A stretch of 64,000 nucleotides of DNA from Amphiduros pacificus (GCA_949316495.1 OX439004.1:15102536-15166535), one strand, 5' to 3'; numbered from the stretch's first letter, positions 1 to 12,235 are shown. The notes: generated by a model not told the origin, from the letters alone. Translations and numbers: made by a program.

Positions 1-425
1 CACATCAGACATCATGACACACCAATGACATACCAGACAACATGATACACTAATGACATACCAGCAAACATGACACACCAATGGCACACAAACCAACATG
101 AGACATCAATAACACAAAAGCCAGCATGACACCTTAATGATACACAGGGCCAACAACTGCATGACACATCAGTGACACACCAGGCTCCAACGACAACGTA
201 GCATGAGCCACAGGTTGCACATCAGCCTTAGGCTCCATCAACAATATGATCATATGGGTCATAAATTACACAAACATCATGACACGGCAGCCTTAGGCCC
301 CAATAACAACATGACAAACAGGCCACAGTTGACACAAACATTATGACACATCAGCCCAAGGCTCTAACAACAATATGACGAGCCAGCTTGAGGTCAAACA
401 AACACTATGACACACCACAGTCAGG
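1..425. repeat. Degenerate tandem/direct repeat, AC-rich
   Basis: Imperfect reiterations of a core like CATGACACACCAATGACA recur every 30 to 60 bases, with a second variant (AACAACATGACACATCAGCC) from about base 200. The copies are too diverged to fix one unit length. The block is cut by the window edge. It looks like an old, decayed minisatellite. Confidence 0.55.
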
Positions 426-624
426 TATATGAACCTAACCCCTCCATCTCCAACTCAATTCATAATATTCCAAGCCGTACCTTAAACTTGGTCAAGGTTT
501 CCACATATACTGATATATAAAATGGTTTGCCAACACTAAAAACTTGGTAGATCCTCCTTTATTTGATTAGTTGTTAATTTCCTTTCTGTCTGGAATAGTG
601 TAGTAACAGAGGAGGCTTGTGTGG

Positions 625-885
625 GTTAAGGCCACGAGTCATGGCTAGAGCGCAAGTTCATTAGCGCCAGTTCTTCTACGATGACCCAAAGGTTGTGGGT
701 TCGAATCTCGGCCATGCTGAGATTGTATTCATGATACATTTGCTCATATGAGCTAAATGTCTTGGTAAATCTGTGACTGGATAGGTTGTTATGTCAAGGA
801 CCTTTAGCAATTTAGTGATGCAGCACTATATTTGTTACAAGTAGGTCTCATCGTGAAATAACTGAAAATAATGTTGAGAGTGAAA
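625..885 (+). mobile_element. tRNA-derived SINE, family A, plus orientation
   Basis: A pol III B-box like stretch (GGGTTCGAATCTC, about 689-701) follows a reduced A-box region (CTAGAGCGC). A body resembling the other copies comes next, then the 3' end GAAATAACTGAAAATAATGT. Family members lie at 31.68-31.93 kb (complete, reverse), 55.43-55.66 kb, 44.00-44.10 kb (head only) and 5.35-5.42 kb (tail only). Compared with the 31.7 kb copy, part of the A-box is missing here. No coding capacity is expected for a SINE. Confidence 0.75.
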
Positions 886-1479
886 ACAAACCAAACCACA
901 AATTAACAAACTGGGCTGAAATATAAAAATTGGGTATGCATAACGTAACAATTGCCCTCCATTACAGGATTTCCCTTTCATATCAGTTCCCACTGAAAAC
1001 GTGTGTCAAGATTGGAGGCAAGTCAGGACTATTTCTAAAAATCAGGCAGTGGCAATTAATACAGATTCCATTCTGTGCTGTCAGTTGTACTGATCAGAAA
1101 CCTGATCACAGGCTATGACCTGATATTGGTTAATTATAATTGGATAATATTTTGGTCTGCAAGATGACTATGATTCAGAGAATTGCAAATTTCAAAAGAG
1201 ATCGAATATTGGGCAGTGATGGCAGAGGGAGCCAAAAGTAAGCACTAATACTAACGATGCTATGCAGACTAAGTACTGGTGTTCATGCGTGACATGCCAC
1301 CATGATGTCATATTCCGATAAGATCCTGTATGCATGTCAAAAGAAAAAGGAAGACATACACATGAGAATGGGAGAGCTTCCCTGGAATTTAATTTAATTG
1401 TTGACATAAATTTGAAGGATATATACAAGTCTGGGATAGAATGGTTTGTCACGAAATATTCTAATTTGATTTTGTTTCA
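886..1479. other. Unannotated non-coding stretch
   Basis: No convincing exon, RNA gene or repeat seen. Open frames here are short and their codons show no recognisable protein. Confidence 0.5.
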
Positions 1480-1539
1480 GACAATAAGATGTGTCAGATC
1501 CCTTAGTATATGCAGCATTATTCTATGAAGTGATACATG

Positions 1540-1700
1540 CAAAACGTATCTGCAAAACCAAGCGATATGAATATAGGCTTGATCTCAGATATGTCTCTAT
1601 CTGTAGTATTACTGTATAAAAGCTGAGGGCATGATTTGAATTTAGGATAATTAGGTATACACACCTAGGGTGCGATATCACTTGCTTCACTGACTTCCTT
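1540..1700 (+). repeat. Dispersed repeat R1, copy a
   Basis: The segment with TTGATCTCAG, then TAGTATTACT and CTGAGGGCATGA, aligns by eye with 4200-4380 (TTGATCTCAG, TAGTATTACT, CTAAGGGCATGA, then AGTTAGGTA). The two copies lie 2.7 kb apart in the same orientation. The family is not recognised. Confidence 0.5.
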
Positions 1701-3155
1701 TGTTGTCTTGGTTTCTTTTTTTTCAGTGCAAGTCCAGTTCAAACGAAATATACATTGTATGTCTGGACATTACATAATTCTGTTACCCCTTCAATCTATT
1801 ATAGTACCATGATGATCTTATAAACTTACCTCATGAGGAATCAACCAAAAAATGGTGTTTCAGATTTGTGAAATATTGAAATATTTAATATTTATTGACG
1901 TCCTATCATATTTTTGCCTATATTTTGATACCATTTTATTAATGATAATTTTATGTAAATTTGCATGTATTGTCAATTTTGTCAATATCACAACACCCTT
2001 ACCAAGGTTGTCCAAAAGGCATGGTCCCTGTCATGAAAGGGTCTTGCGTTCAATAGCTCACCTCCCTCAACAGGGTTTTATCAGTGTGAAGTGGTGAATT
2101 GATCCTGTTTACATTGAAACTTTTATAAATATTGTTTACACATTTTAAAATGACAGATATTTCATATCCTGTCATCATAATCAAAGAAAATTAAGAAAAC
2201 CAAATCCATTTGCCTTCCTCTGCCAAAAGGCGGCCATTCTCAGAATGTGAAGGTTGACCAATACAGTGACCAGATGAAATGGACAAGCATCTGAAAAGGT
2301 GTGGAAGAGTCAAACTTTTCATATATCACCCCTAGGGAGCGATATCAACAGTGTTGATTTTCTTTGGAGAAAATGTTTGTGAGGTACCTAGCCGGTCAAG
2401 GCAGTTATCTGAGATGAGCGCATCGAATATCTTGACTTTTACTCTAGAGATGATAATACTTAGAATCGTGAAGCAAGCTATTAAAAGTTTGAATTCTTCC
2501 AGCAATGGGACTATCATGGCTCATTACACAGGTGAAGATGGTGATATTTCCTTGTCAAATATAGAAAGTATTAGTTTGCTGAACGCACTTGGTTTACCTA
2601 ATTGGGTTGTGGTGATTGGATGTACGTCTGACACCGATTGACCTCTGGGTCAATGCAGCAGAAACCTCCTATCTGAATCCAGAAATTGGACACAATCCTG
2701 AAATTTTTTCAGGCATTTTCTTGTGTAAGTGTAATGGTTACTTTAAATAAACTTTCTCCACTTTGGTACATAAAGCACGAACAAGTTATTAGATGCGGGG
2801 TAGAAGGAAGTGGTAAAAGAACTTTATTGTTCAGACCCTTATTTGAGTGCATATAATATTGAGAATACAGCCGTTGAGGTAAAAATGAAGCTGGTCTTAT
2901 TTGATTGAGTAAAAATTGCAGGGCAGAAACAAAACGTGGAGAAGTAATACAATAATACTCATAATACAATAATTAAAGCTCCATAATGCATAATTTTCAT
3001 GATATAATAATTGTATGCATTCTGTTCTACCTTGCTAAAGAGATGAAGTCGATTCCCTACCTATCCCTGCCTCAAAAACCCAGTGATTGTTTTCACATCC
3101 GGGTTATCAATAAATATGCTGGTACCATTATTTTTATCTGTGGTGACATTTGTTC
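1701..3155. other. Unannotated non-coding stretch
   Basis: No exon supported. A 96-codon open frame at 2351-2641 has no recognisable domain and no splice or start context that argues for coding. CTAGGG(T/A)GCGATATCA occurs at about 1666 and 2334, a small shared motif. Confidence 0.4.
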
Positions 3156-3159
3156 ACGA

Positions 3160-3310
3160 TCTCCGTAAGTCAGGGCTTTGGAGGCAGAGGTAGGTGGAGG
3201 AACGACGACCTCTTTTGAGCAAAGTAATACTTTATATCAGTGGAAAAAAAGAGAAATATCTATTAAAATATTTATTTCATCTACATGACATTGACAAATC
3301 TATTATTAAA
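3160..3310 (+). repeat. Dispersed repeat R2, copy a
   Basis: GGAGGCAGAGGTAGG, then GACCTC and GAGCAAAGTA, and further on a TGACATTG segment match 16196-16330 in order and orientation. A rearranged third fragment is at 30.50-30.60 kb. The core is palindromic (GAGGTAG against CTACCTC), which suggests a MITE-like origin. The family is not recognised. Confidence 0.5.
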
Positions 3311-4199
3311 TATTTATAATAATTATATCAACTTATACTATTCAAAGAGAGGAAGAAATATATGATCATTACATATTAGAATAAATAATAGGACATTTGC
3401 AATTCATAAAAAAATACATATTTTAATATCGTATGAAAGAATATGAGACATACATTGGTTAGGACACATGCATTTAGATTAACCTCTTACGAGGAAAATC
3501 TTAATTATCTTTACCTCTATTGAATAAAAACCTAATGGTCTATCCCCTAGTTCCTGGGTTGTATTGAAACTGAGATGAGGAGCATATGTTTCGTAAAGCC
3601 TTCTTGTGGCATCAAGATGAGTCATTGTCGAAATAATTGCCTTTTTAAACAGCACATCAGCAGTTGTCTTTGAAGCTGGGTGCATGGTTTGGTTATTTTT
3701 CTTGATATTATCCTATTATCGCCTCCCATATTTCACAACTGTGGAAAATATTTTATCAGTACAATACCCTTCAAAATGAAGAAATTTCCTTTTTACGAAA
3801 AGATTTTTCATTTTTACTTCATCATATTACGTTAAGTTTTCCCGATATAACTATTTATGTGGTGATTTGATGAGATTAAATTTCTTTTCTGTGTGGTGAT
3901 TTGGATAATAAAAATTGGTTCTGATAACCCTTCTGGACATGCGCACTGTATGCCATTCTGTAATGTGTATTTCACCAGGGGACATTATGGATCTTTTGTC
4001 TCATATTATTACTTTAAAATAAGGCCTAGTTTTTCCAGGCAATCATGGGTTAGTATTCCTGTTCTCTATTTGGTATTATGTTTGCAGGCGTCTATCTTGA
4101 AACATTTTCGTTCGACGATAATACTGTGTAATGATTGTGACAATATCCTATCTTATACACCATATCTATTTTTGATGGCCAGTTGAAACTCAGCACTAT

Positions 4200-4380
4200 G
4201 GGGAGCATTAGCCGTCTGTAAACCAAATGATTAGAATAGATTTGATCTCAGTCATGTGTTTAAATATAGTATTACTATATATATAAACTAAGGGCATGAA
4301 AGCTATTGCACCTCATTTCTGTCAATCTGATGTATCAAATTAGATTTAAAATAGTTAGGTACATCCTAAAATTTAAAGGA
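4200..4380 (+). repeat. Dispersed repeat R1, copy b
   Basis: Partner of 1540-1700 (TTGATCTCAG, TAGTATTACT, AAGGGCATGA in the same order). This copy has a short insertion after the last block. Confidence 0.5.
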
Positions 4381-4574
4381 TATTATCCATACAATGCTAG
4401 GATAGCAAAGCATTTTTAGAAACTATAACCCTTAACTTATTCTTCCTTGAAATATTTATTTCATGGAGTTGAAATTTGTGTTCCAAGAGAAATGAGAAAA
4501 GACTGGTGGTTGGGTGGCGGAACACCCTGTAAATAATACTATTCTCTTGGAAATTTACAAATTTTGCACCCCCT

Positions 4575-4985
4575 GGTGTTTATTTGCTCATATTATTTGC
4601 AATGAACTAAAAGGCATTGTCACCCAACTGAGCACATGATTAAAATAGTATTCTGTGGGACACTTTTCACTGGATCACAGGCTTTTCGGGGTTTTTTTAC
4701 AAGTGATCCTAGATTTGGGCAGAAATATTAATCAATGCAAGGTAGGGATCATTTATGAAACTCTGAACCTAAGGATTAGATGGCACAGAACATAAATATC
4801 CAAACTTCAAGGTCATGAAAGTAAAATTAATAACTTTATACATGGATTAAAAATGATCTCATCCAAGGTTGTGATTTCAGCTTTCACCCCTTAAGTTGTA
4901 TATGACAGAAAGGAGAATTGACATTGCATTGATCACACAATTTTGGCACTGTCTTAGCTTTTCAGATTCCCTGTGATGAGGAGTG
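4575..4985 (+). repeat. Dispersed repeat R3, copy a
   Basis: About 400 bases align by eye over their whole length with 44180-44550. Landmarks in order are AAGGCATTGTCAC, ACAAGTGATC, AGATTTGGGCAGAAAT, AAAAATGATCTCAT, CAAGGTTGTGATTT, GACATTGCATTGATCACA. Identity looks roughly 70 to 75 percent. No terminal repeats or coding sequence seen; an old dispersed element of unknown type. Confidence 0.6.
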
Positions 4986-4989
4986 TGCC

Positions 4990-5345
4990 ATATTATGAAG
5001 CACAAGAAAGATCATAATGGGTTGACTGAAGTGTTGACCAGACAAAACTAATAATGGCACACTATAATACTCTACATGATGAAGTACAGTCCCATACTAC
5101 TACCTCTGTCATAATTGATATGAAATGCGGAAAACCTCACATTTGCATACAATTACCATTCAGCTCTGCAATTAGTTGGCTCTTGGACATGGCCATGCAC
5201 ATTGACAGAACTGCACACATTGTCTATTTCCTATGTTAAAAAGCAATTGAGAATGGATCATATAAATTTCTTTTGTTTTTTGTAGGGGGGTTATATTGAA
5301 AATATCTGGTTGGAAAAGTATATTATTGATATATGAATTTGTTAG
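4990..5345. other. Unannotated non-coding stretch
   Basis: No gene, RNA or repeat recognised. Confidence 0.4.
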
Positions 5346-5349
5346 TTTG

Positions 5350-5425
5350 GAATTGTTTACATCACTTTCAAAATTATTTCAGTCCTTTCATGATGAGACC
5401 TGATTTATCAGCTTTCGCCAGGATT
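5350..5425 (-). mobile_element. SINE family A, 3' tail fragment
   Basis: CACTTTCAAAATTATTTCAG followed by TCATGATGAGACCTG is the reverse complement of the family A tail (GGTCNCATCATGAAATNACTG, then AATAATATTGAAAGTG). The head is absent. Confidence 0.55.
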
Positions 5426-5620
5426 TTTCTTGTGCTCCCCCCTCCTTGAAAATTAATGCTATATCCCCTGATTATTTTTGTCTGACTATTTTGGTATGTG
5501 AGTCACTTGCATCTTTACTCTTTAAGGTCTATAATCCACAATCAGTTTGAAGCATCGGGAGAGAACTTCGGGTGGTCTCGTATATTTACGTAACTGCCTT
5601 CGGCACACATGGTGGACAAA

Positions 5621-5785
5621 CTCGTTTGCATGAGATTTTTAAATACTCAACTCTTTTAGTGATAATTCATATTTTATGCCATGATTATATCTAAAATGTT
5701 CCAAAAAAGTTTGAAAATTCTTTGGATGGCATTAAAAAAAGAAAATATAAATACTTGATATAAGTCACCAGCTGCAAAAACTGAG
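5621..5785 (+). mobile_element. Relic of the hAT-like element, interior piece
   Basis: CTCGTTTGCATGAGAT, then ATTCATATTTTATG, TTCTTTGGAT, AAATATAAATACTTGA and CAGCTGCAAAAAC match the interior of the element at 20969-22357. The order is the same as there, but without the 992-base inner insertion. At the junction this copy reads TATATCTAAAATGTTCC, so it acts as an empty-site allele for the inner element. The ends of the outer element were not found here. Confidence 0.55.
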
Positions 5786-6028
5786 TCGAACCCGTTTTAA
5801 CGGAAAAATTAAGACTAGCTGGTTAAGTTTACTTTTTCTGTGCTAAATTAACAAATAACATTACTTTGAACACATTAAAGCCAAAAAACATAAGTCTGTC
5901 CCAGTTTTTCATTGTGGATTATAGACCTTAATTGGTGTGCCCAGATTACAGCCATAAAACCAATTGGCCATGTTGCAACATGTGCAAAACACCTGCACTG
6001 GGTATGGTCTCCTAAAACTGTTAATCCT

Positions 6029-7966
6029 GGTCTATACCCGACACCTACCTCTGTCATAGCCTCCAGATTGTACCCGACACCTACCTCTGTCATAACCTCC
6101 AGATTGTACCCGCCACCTACCTCTGTCATAGCCTCCAGATTGTACCCGCCACCTACCTCTGTCATAGCCTCCAGATTGTACCCGCCACCTACCTCTGTCA
6201 TAACCTCCAGATTGTACCCGACACCTACCTCTGTCAAAACCTCCAGATTGTACCCGACACCTACCTCTGTCATAACCTCCAGATTGTACCCGCCACCTAC
6301 CTCTGTCATAGCCTCCAGATTGTACCCGCCACCTACCTCTGTCATAGCCTCCAGATTGTACCCGACGCCTACCTCTGTCAAAACCTCCAGATTGTACCCG
6401 ACACCTACCTCTGTCATAACCTCCAGATTGTACCCGACACCTACCTCTGTCATAGCCTCCAGATTGTACCCGCCACCTACCTCTGTCATAGCCTCCAGAT
6501 TGTACCCGCCACCTACCTCTGTCATAGCCTCCAGATTGTACCTGACACCTACCTCTCTCATAGCCTCCAGATTGTACCTGACACCTACCTCTCTCATAGC
6601 CTCCAGACTGTACCCGCCACCTAACTCTGTCATAGCCTCCAGATTGTACCCGCCACCTACCTCTGTTATAACCTCCAGATTGTGCCTGACACCTACCTCT
6701 GTCATAGTCTCCAGATTGTACCTGACACCTATCTCTGTCATAGTCTCTAGATTGTACCCGACACCTACCTCTGTTATAACCTCCAGATTGTGCCTGACAC
6801 CTATCTCTGTCATAGCCTCCAGATTGTACCCGACACCTAACTCTGTTATAACCTCCAGATTGTGCCCGACACCTACCTCTCTCATAGCCTCCAGATTGTA
6901 CCTGACACCTACCTCTGTCATAACCTCCGGGTTGTACCCGCCACCTACCTCTGTCATAGCCTCCAGATTGTACCCGCCACCTAACTCTGTTATAACCTCC
7001 AGATTGTGCCCGACACCTACCTCTGTCATAGCCTCCAGATTGTACCCGCCACCTACCTCTATCATAGCCTCCAGATTGTACCCGACACCTACCTCTGTCA
7101 TAGCCTCCAGATTGTACCTGACACCTACCTCTGTCATAGCCTCCAGATTGTACCTGACACTTCCCTCTGTTATAACCTCCAGATTGTACCTGACACCTAC
7201 CTCTGTCATAGTCTCCAGATTGTGCCCGACACCTACCTCTCTCATAGCCTCCAGATTGTACCTGACACCTACCTCTGTCATAACCTCCGGGTTGTACCCG
7301 CCACCTACCTCTGTCATAACCTCCGGGTTGTACCCGCCACCTACCTCTGTCATAGCCTCCAGATTGTACCCGCCACCTAACTCTGTTATAACCTCCAGAT
7401 TGTGCCCGACACCTACCTCTGTCATAGCCTCCAGATTGTACCCGCCACCTACCTCTATCATAGCCTCCAGATTGTACCCAACACCTACCTCTGTCATAGC
7501 CTCCAGATTGTACCCGCCACCTACCTCTGTCATAACCTCCAGATTGTACCTGACACCTACCTCTGTCATAGCCTCCAGATTGTACCTGACACCTACCTCT
7601 GTCATAGCCTCCAGATTGTACCTGACACTTCCCTCTGTTATAGCCTCCAGATTGTACCTGACGCCTACCTCTGTCATAGCCTCCAGATTGTACCTGACAC
7701 TTCCCTCTGTTATAGCCTCCAGATTGTACCTGACACCTCCCTCTCTCATAGCCTCCAGATTGTACCTGACACCTCCCTCTCTCATAGCCTCCAGATTGTA
7801 CCTGACACCTCCCTCTCTCATAGCCTCCAGATTGTACCTGACACCTCCCTCTCTCATAGCCTCCAGATTGTACCTGACACCTCCCTCTCTCATACCCTCC
7901 AGATTGTACCTGACGCCTACCATCTCTCATAGCCTCCAGATTGTACATGACGCCTACCTCTGTCTG
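6029..7966. repeat. 36-bp minisatellite, about 54 copies
   Basis: The unit starts CTCCAGATTGTACCCGACAC and is 36 bases long. Main variants are CCCGCCACC versus CTGACACC, CATAGC versus CATAACC, and TCTGTC versus TCTCTC. The last six to seven units are nearly identical (CCTCCCTCTCTCATAG), so the right edge looks youngest. Because 36 is a multiple of three, long frames stay open on both strands (up to about 680 codons, 12-residue repeats). The open frames in several registers and both directions argue against coding. Confidence 0.95.
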
Positions 7967-7987
7967 GCTTAAAGGCAAATTTACTGT

Positions 7988-8092
7988 TCATTTCATTCAG
8001 TCCCCGAAAATGGTAAAAACCGTTCACGTCATTCAGTCCCCAAAATGGTAAAAAACGTTTGCGTCATTCAGTCCCCAAAATGGCAACAAATT
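7988..8092. repeat. Three-copy repeat of about 36 bp
   Basis: Three units of TCATTCAGTCCCC(A/G)AAAATGG with AAAAACG spacers. The period is close to that of the array ending just before it, but the sequence is unrelated by eye. Confidence 0.8.
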
Positions 8093-8605
8093 ATTTTTTG
8101 ACCAGATACAAGATATGCAAAATCAATATTTTAAGTCTTAATAAAGAAAGAAATATAAATTGTGTGATAAAACATATCGGCAATCAATTGATGAACTGAA
8201 TCGCAGCTATCTTTGTCACCCACAGCTGTCAATTCGTTAATTGAAAGCTTTGTGAATCATCAGCTTTATGGTTCTTCACATATGAGGGAACGGAAACAAT
8301 TTATATATTGCAGCACAAAGTGCCCGGATGTCACATTTGGCCTAGTGGTATATTGTCATTCTATATACGAGAAATAGAAAAGCAACTAAATACCAGACCA
8401 GTCCATCAGTAGATACAACCTCTGGAATTAGCTATAATACGGCACGCATGGGGTATAATGTAAAGCTATGAAATATACAGCCTGAACACTAAATATTGGC
8501 AAACCAGACAGAATGCATTAGTGAGAATGGATTAGCATTGTAAAAAACCGAAAGTTATATCGCAACAAGAAGGATTAGTGATCATTAGGATTTGTAAAGA
8601 CAAAT
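8093..8605 (+). promoter_or_regulatory. Upstream region of the SLC10 gene
   Basis: This holds the presumed 5' UTR and promoter of the gene starting at 8606. No clear TATA box or initiator could be assigned and the transcription start is unknown. The start ATG at 8606 has the context AAATATGG, acceptable with G at +4. Confidence 0.3.
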
Positions 8606-11424
8606 ATGGTGAATTTTCAGTTGTTGATGTATGTAATATTAGCATGGCTCGGATTATGTTGTCACGGCCAGGAACTATTAGATTCCGATCTCGACATCAA
8701 GAAAAATATAAGCCAAATAATAAAAGATCAAAACTATCAGATGACCTTTGAGGTGCGGCAAATACAAAGGTTAATAGAAGGGGATAACCTCACTGTCCAC
8801 TATAATATCTCAGGGTATTTTAAGGCAGATAGTTTACTTGGTGTGAGAAGTGCCGATGTAGATATTGCCAGTGTTGAGGAAAATAGGCTGTTGCGCCTCC
8901 CGACATGCCACCAACATGTTTGTACTCTGCCAGGCTACTTCACCGTCCAGGGTAATTTTCTCGGAAGAACATCTCTTATATTCTACATCACTGACAACGA
9001 CAGCACACCAAATGACGTCACGTTGCAGGAATATGACGTTGCAATATGGCGTTCACGCAGTATTGGAGTTAAGATCTATCTCTTGGGAACTGCTTCCCTC
9101 CTGGCTCTGATCAACTTTGGTTTTGGTGCAGAACTGGACATGTCAATTTTGATTGAAATCATCAAAAAACCTGTACAACCTTTAATAGGATTTATCAGCC
9201 AGTTTGTAGCCATGCCTCTGGTAAGTCATTACAGTCCTCCAAATTCATTCCCACTTCAGCATTTAAATTTAATTTGGTAAAGCAAAGGAAAATGGCAAAT
9301 AGCTGATTTTATGATATGTTTTTAGTTTTCTAAAATGTCATTGTTATATTGCAGTTAGGTGTAGGTCTGGCCACGACCATGCGTCTCCAGCCTCACTATG
9401 GATACGGTCTGATGGCGTTCGCTTGTAGCCCAGGGGGGTGTCTCAGCAATGTCTTTGCCAGCGTTCTGGGTGGAGACCTCACTCTCAGCCTCGTTATGAC
9501 ATTTCTCAGCACTTTGCTCTCAATGGGTAAGTAGCTAAGCTATTGGATTGTGTCATGTGCTAATATAATCATCTTATTGATCCTAATCCAATAACTGTTC
9601 AAAATTTCCTCAAAACGCTATACATTTTTGCTTACACGTTTTGTTGTACTGAATTATATTTCAATGTGGCTTAAATTTAACTAAGAACAAATAGTCATGT
9701 TCACTTGTGTTTCACAAAATGAAATCACAACTCTTTGTTGTATAGATAACGTGTTTGCTATTACCCACCCTCCTAGCATTGTAGATAACATGTTTGCTAT
9801 TACACACCCTCCTGGCATTGCAGATCACATGTTTGCTATTACACACCCTCCTGGCATTGCAGATAACATGTTTGCTATTACACACCCTCCTGGCATTGTA
9901 GATAACATGTTTGCTATTACACACCCTCCTGGCATTGTAGATAACATGTTTGCTATTACACACCCTCCTGGCATTGCAGATAACATGTTTGCTATTACAC
10001 ACCCTCCTGGCATTGTAGATAACATGTTTGCTATTACACACCCTCCTGGCATTGCAGATAACATGTTTGCTATTACACTCCCTCCTAGCATTGTAGATAA
10101 CATGTTTGCTATTACACACCCTCCTGGCATTGTAGATAACATGTTTGCTATTACACACCCTCCTGGCATTGCAGATAACATGTTTGCTATTACACACCCT
10201 CCTGGCATTGCAGATAACATGTTTGCTATTACACACCCTCCTGGCATTGTAGATAACATGTTTGCTATTACACACCCTCCTGGCATTGCAGATAACATGT
10301 TTGCTATTACACACCCTCCTGGCATTGCAGATAACATGTTTGCTATTACACACCCTCCTGGCATTGCAGATAACATGTTTGCTATTACACACCCTCCTGG
10401 CATTGCAGATAACATGTTTGCTATTACACACCCTCCTGGCATTGTAGATAACATGTTTGCTATTACACACCCTCCTGGCATTGCAGATAACATGTTTGCT
10501 ATTACACACCCTCCTGGCATTGTAGATAACATGTTTGCTATTACACACCCTCCTGGCATTGCAGATAACATGTTTGCTATTACACACCCTCCTGGCATTG
10601 TAGATAACATGTTTGCTATTACACACCCTCCTGGCATTGCAGATAACATGTTTGCTATTACACACCCTCCTGGCATTGCAGATAACATGTTTGCTATTAC
10701 ACACCCTCCTGGCATTGCAGATAACATGTTTGCAATTATCTCTCAGTATTACATCTTAGATAACTGGTGTTCTCACACTTTATATTCTGCAGGTATGATG
10801 CCTCTGTGGATGTTCATTATTAGCCAGTTTGTGGTGGAGTCGGACAGGATTGCTGTTCCATATATTGACATTGTTAGGGCTCTCCTCATCCTCGTGGTGC
10901 CTTGTCTGCTCGGCATGGCATGTAACAGAGCTAAGCCTGCCTGGAGCAAAGGCATCATCAAGATTACCAAGATCTTCTCCATATTATTCATTTTATACCA
11001 GCTGGTCGTGTGTGCCATAGTCAACTCCTACATGTTCCGGATCCTGATCAGCAACCCTCTGATAGGGGTCGCTGCCGTCGTTCTTCCAATCGCAGGGTTC
11101 GGCTTTGGGTACTTGATAGCGTTGCTATGCCGACAGCCTCACTATCGTTGTTTGACCATTGCGCTGGAGACCGGTGTTCAGAATGTTGGGATCTCTGTGG
11201 TCATGCTGATGTACGCCTTCCCTCAGCCCGAGGGAGACCTGGGGGCCGTGGTACCGCTATTGTCGGGCTATCTGACCGTGCCGCCTCTCCAGATCGCCCT
11301 CATCGCGGTCCAGATCTACAGGCGGGTGAAGGATCGCAGCTTCCTCAGTGTACCCGTCCCCACCGTGGAAATGCAACCCTCTATCTACACACCATCCACG
11401 GGTCCTAACATCAAGGTCAAATAA
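8606..11424 (+). CDS. SLC10-family sodium-dependent organic anion (bile-acid type) transporter, three coding exons
   Basis: Coding exons are 8606-9220, 9355-9526 and 10793-11424 (stop TAA), 472 residues. Donors are CTG/GTAAGT and TGG/GTAAGT; acceptors end TTGCAG and TTCTGCAG. Exon 1 ends in phase 0 and exon 2 in phase 1, and the joined frame reads MPL/LGVG and SM-G-MMPLW as expected for the family. Residues 1 to about 20 are a signal peptide. An extracellular domain with N-glycosylation sites at N34, N61 and N67 precedes the membrane part, which begins near 153. Family marks are KKPVQPLIGF with QFVAMPL (187-205), CSPGGCLSN (229-237) and ALETGVQNVGIS (386-397), the last two belonging to the substrate and sodium binding core of SLC10 proteins. 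The long extracellular N-terminus resembles the SLC10A3/SLC10A5 type more than the ileal transporter. Substrate is unknown. No clear AATAAA was found just downstream. Confidence 0.9.
9741..10737. repeat. 39-bp minisatellite inside SLC10 intron 2, about 25 copies
   Basis: The unit starts GATAACATGTTTGCTATTAC, continues with ACACCCTCCTGGCATTG(C/T)A, and is 39 bases long. Units differ mostly at one C/T position (GCAGAT or GTAGAT); two copies carry CTAGCATT. It makes up about 80 percent of the 1266-base intron 9527-10792. The unit is a multiple of three, so open frames run through on both strands; one plus frame is continuous with exon 3. Each unit ends in a pyrimidine-rich stretch followed by CAG or TAG, a weak copy of a 3' splice site. 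Confidence 0.95.
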
Positions 11425-12235
11425 CAGTGTGCTCCCTATTATAAATCAGTCATTAATGCTCACTTGAAACCTGACTTCGGGGATAATTTAGAAAGAACAA
11501 TGCACATAACTTTCCTAAAGATAGTCACTACGTGTTGGGTCCCTGTTGAGGCAATTTTTAGCCATTCTTGTTTTCATTGCTTTCACATCTTGGTTAACAG
11601 TCTTAAGGGATTTTCCCCCAAACTAAAACTGGGTATTCTCCGACAAATGCGTAAATGTTATTCATTTTCTTATTCCCCCATATTGGTTGTCGTTTCCTGT
11701 GTGGCCTCTCACAAGTTAGGAATTATCTCCAGAGAAAGAAGCACGTGATCAGAGCGACTGTTAATGACGTATGATACATACCGTTTTTCAGCTCATGACG
11801 TGTATACTAGGTGAGGAAGGGTCGTGGTAGATTAAAAAGTTGAAAAGGGCACATCGAGCAAATCATTCTTACTTGTTGTATTAACTTGAAAATCATTTGT
11901 TATACCTGAAGCCAAGATGTGAAAGCACGAAAACTATGGCGGTCAAATGGTGGTCGCATGTTTCATCAATTAAAATCTCGTTTGGGCCTGACACGTAATT
12001 TCATTTTGATAATTGGCACCGTTTTATGTGATTCCTCTGCATAACAAGGGGAGTTTCATTACCTGTGTAGTCATTTTCCTGTTTTGACATTATTTGAAAT
12101 CTTTAACCAATAATAATCTGTATGAATATTCATTTATTTCTGCCACCAATCAGTTCTCAGCCAAATGTATATGAATAATCATGGCTTGCGGTCGATCCTG
12201 TGTGCACCTCTTTGTATACAGCTCTTAGAGCAGTA
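11425..12235. other. 3' flank of SLC10 gene, no further feature
   Basis: Presumed 3' UTR and flank of the transporter. Candidate weak poly(A) signals such as AATAATAA near 12107 exist but none is convincing. No other gene seen. Confidence 0.4.

Noticed and set aside
2351-2641. 96-codon open frame as a gene
   Set aside because: No domain, no signal peptide and no supporting splice sites; length is within chance for this sequence.
6029-7966. CRISPR-like array of regular repeats
   Set aside because: Units are directly adjacent without unique spacers; eukaryotic minisatellite.
5875-7978. Open frames of 648 to 686 codons on both strands
   Set aside because: They are the 36-bp minisatellite read in different registers; three overlapping frames in two directions, no start or splice logic.
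9712-10727. Minus-strand frames of 300 and 330 codons
   Set aside because: Shadow of the 39-bp intronic array of the SLC10 gene.
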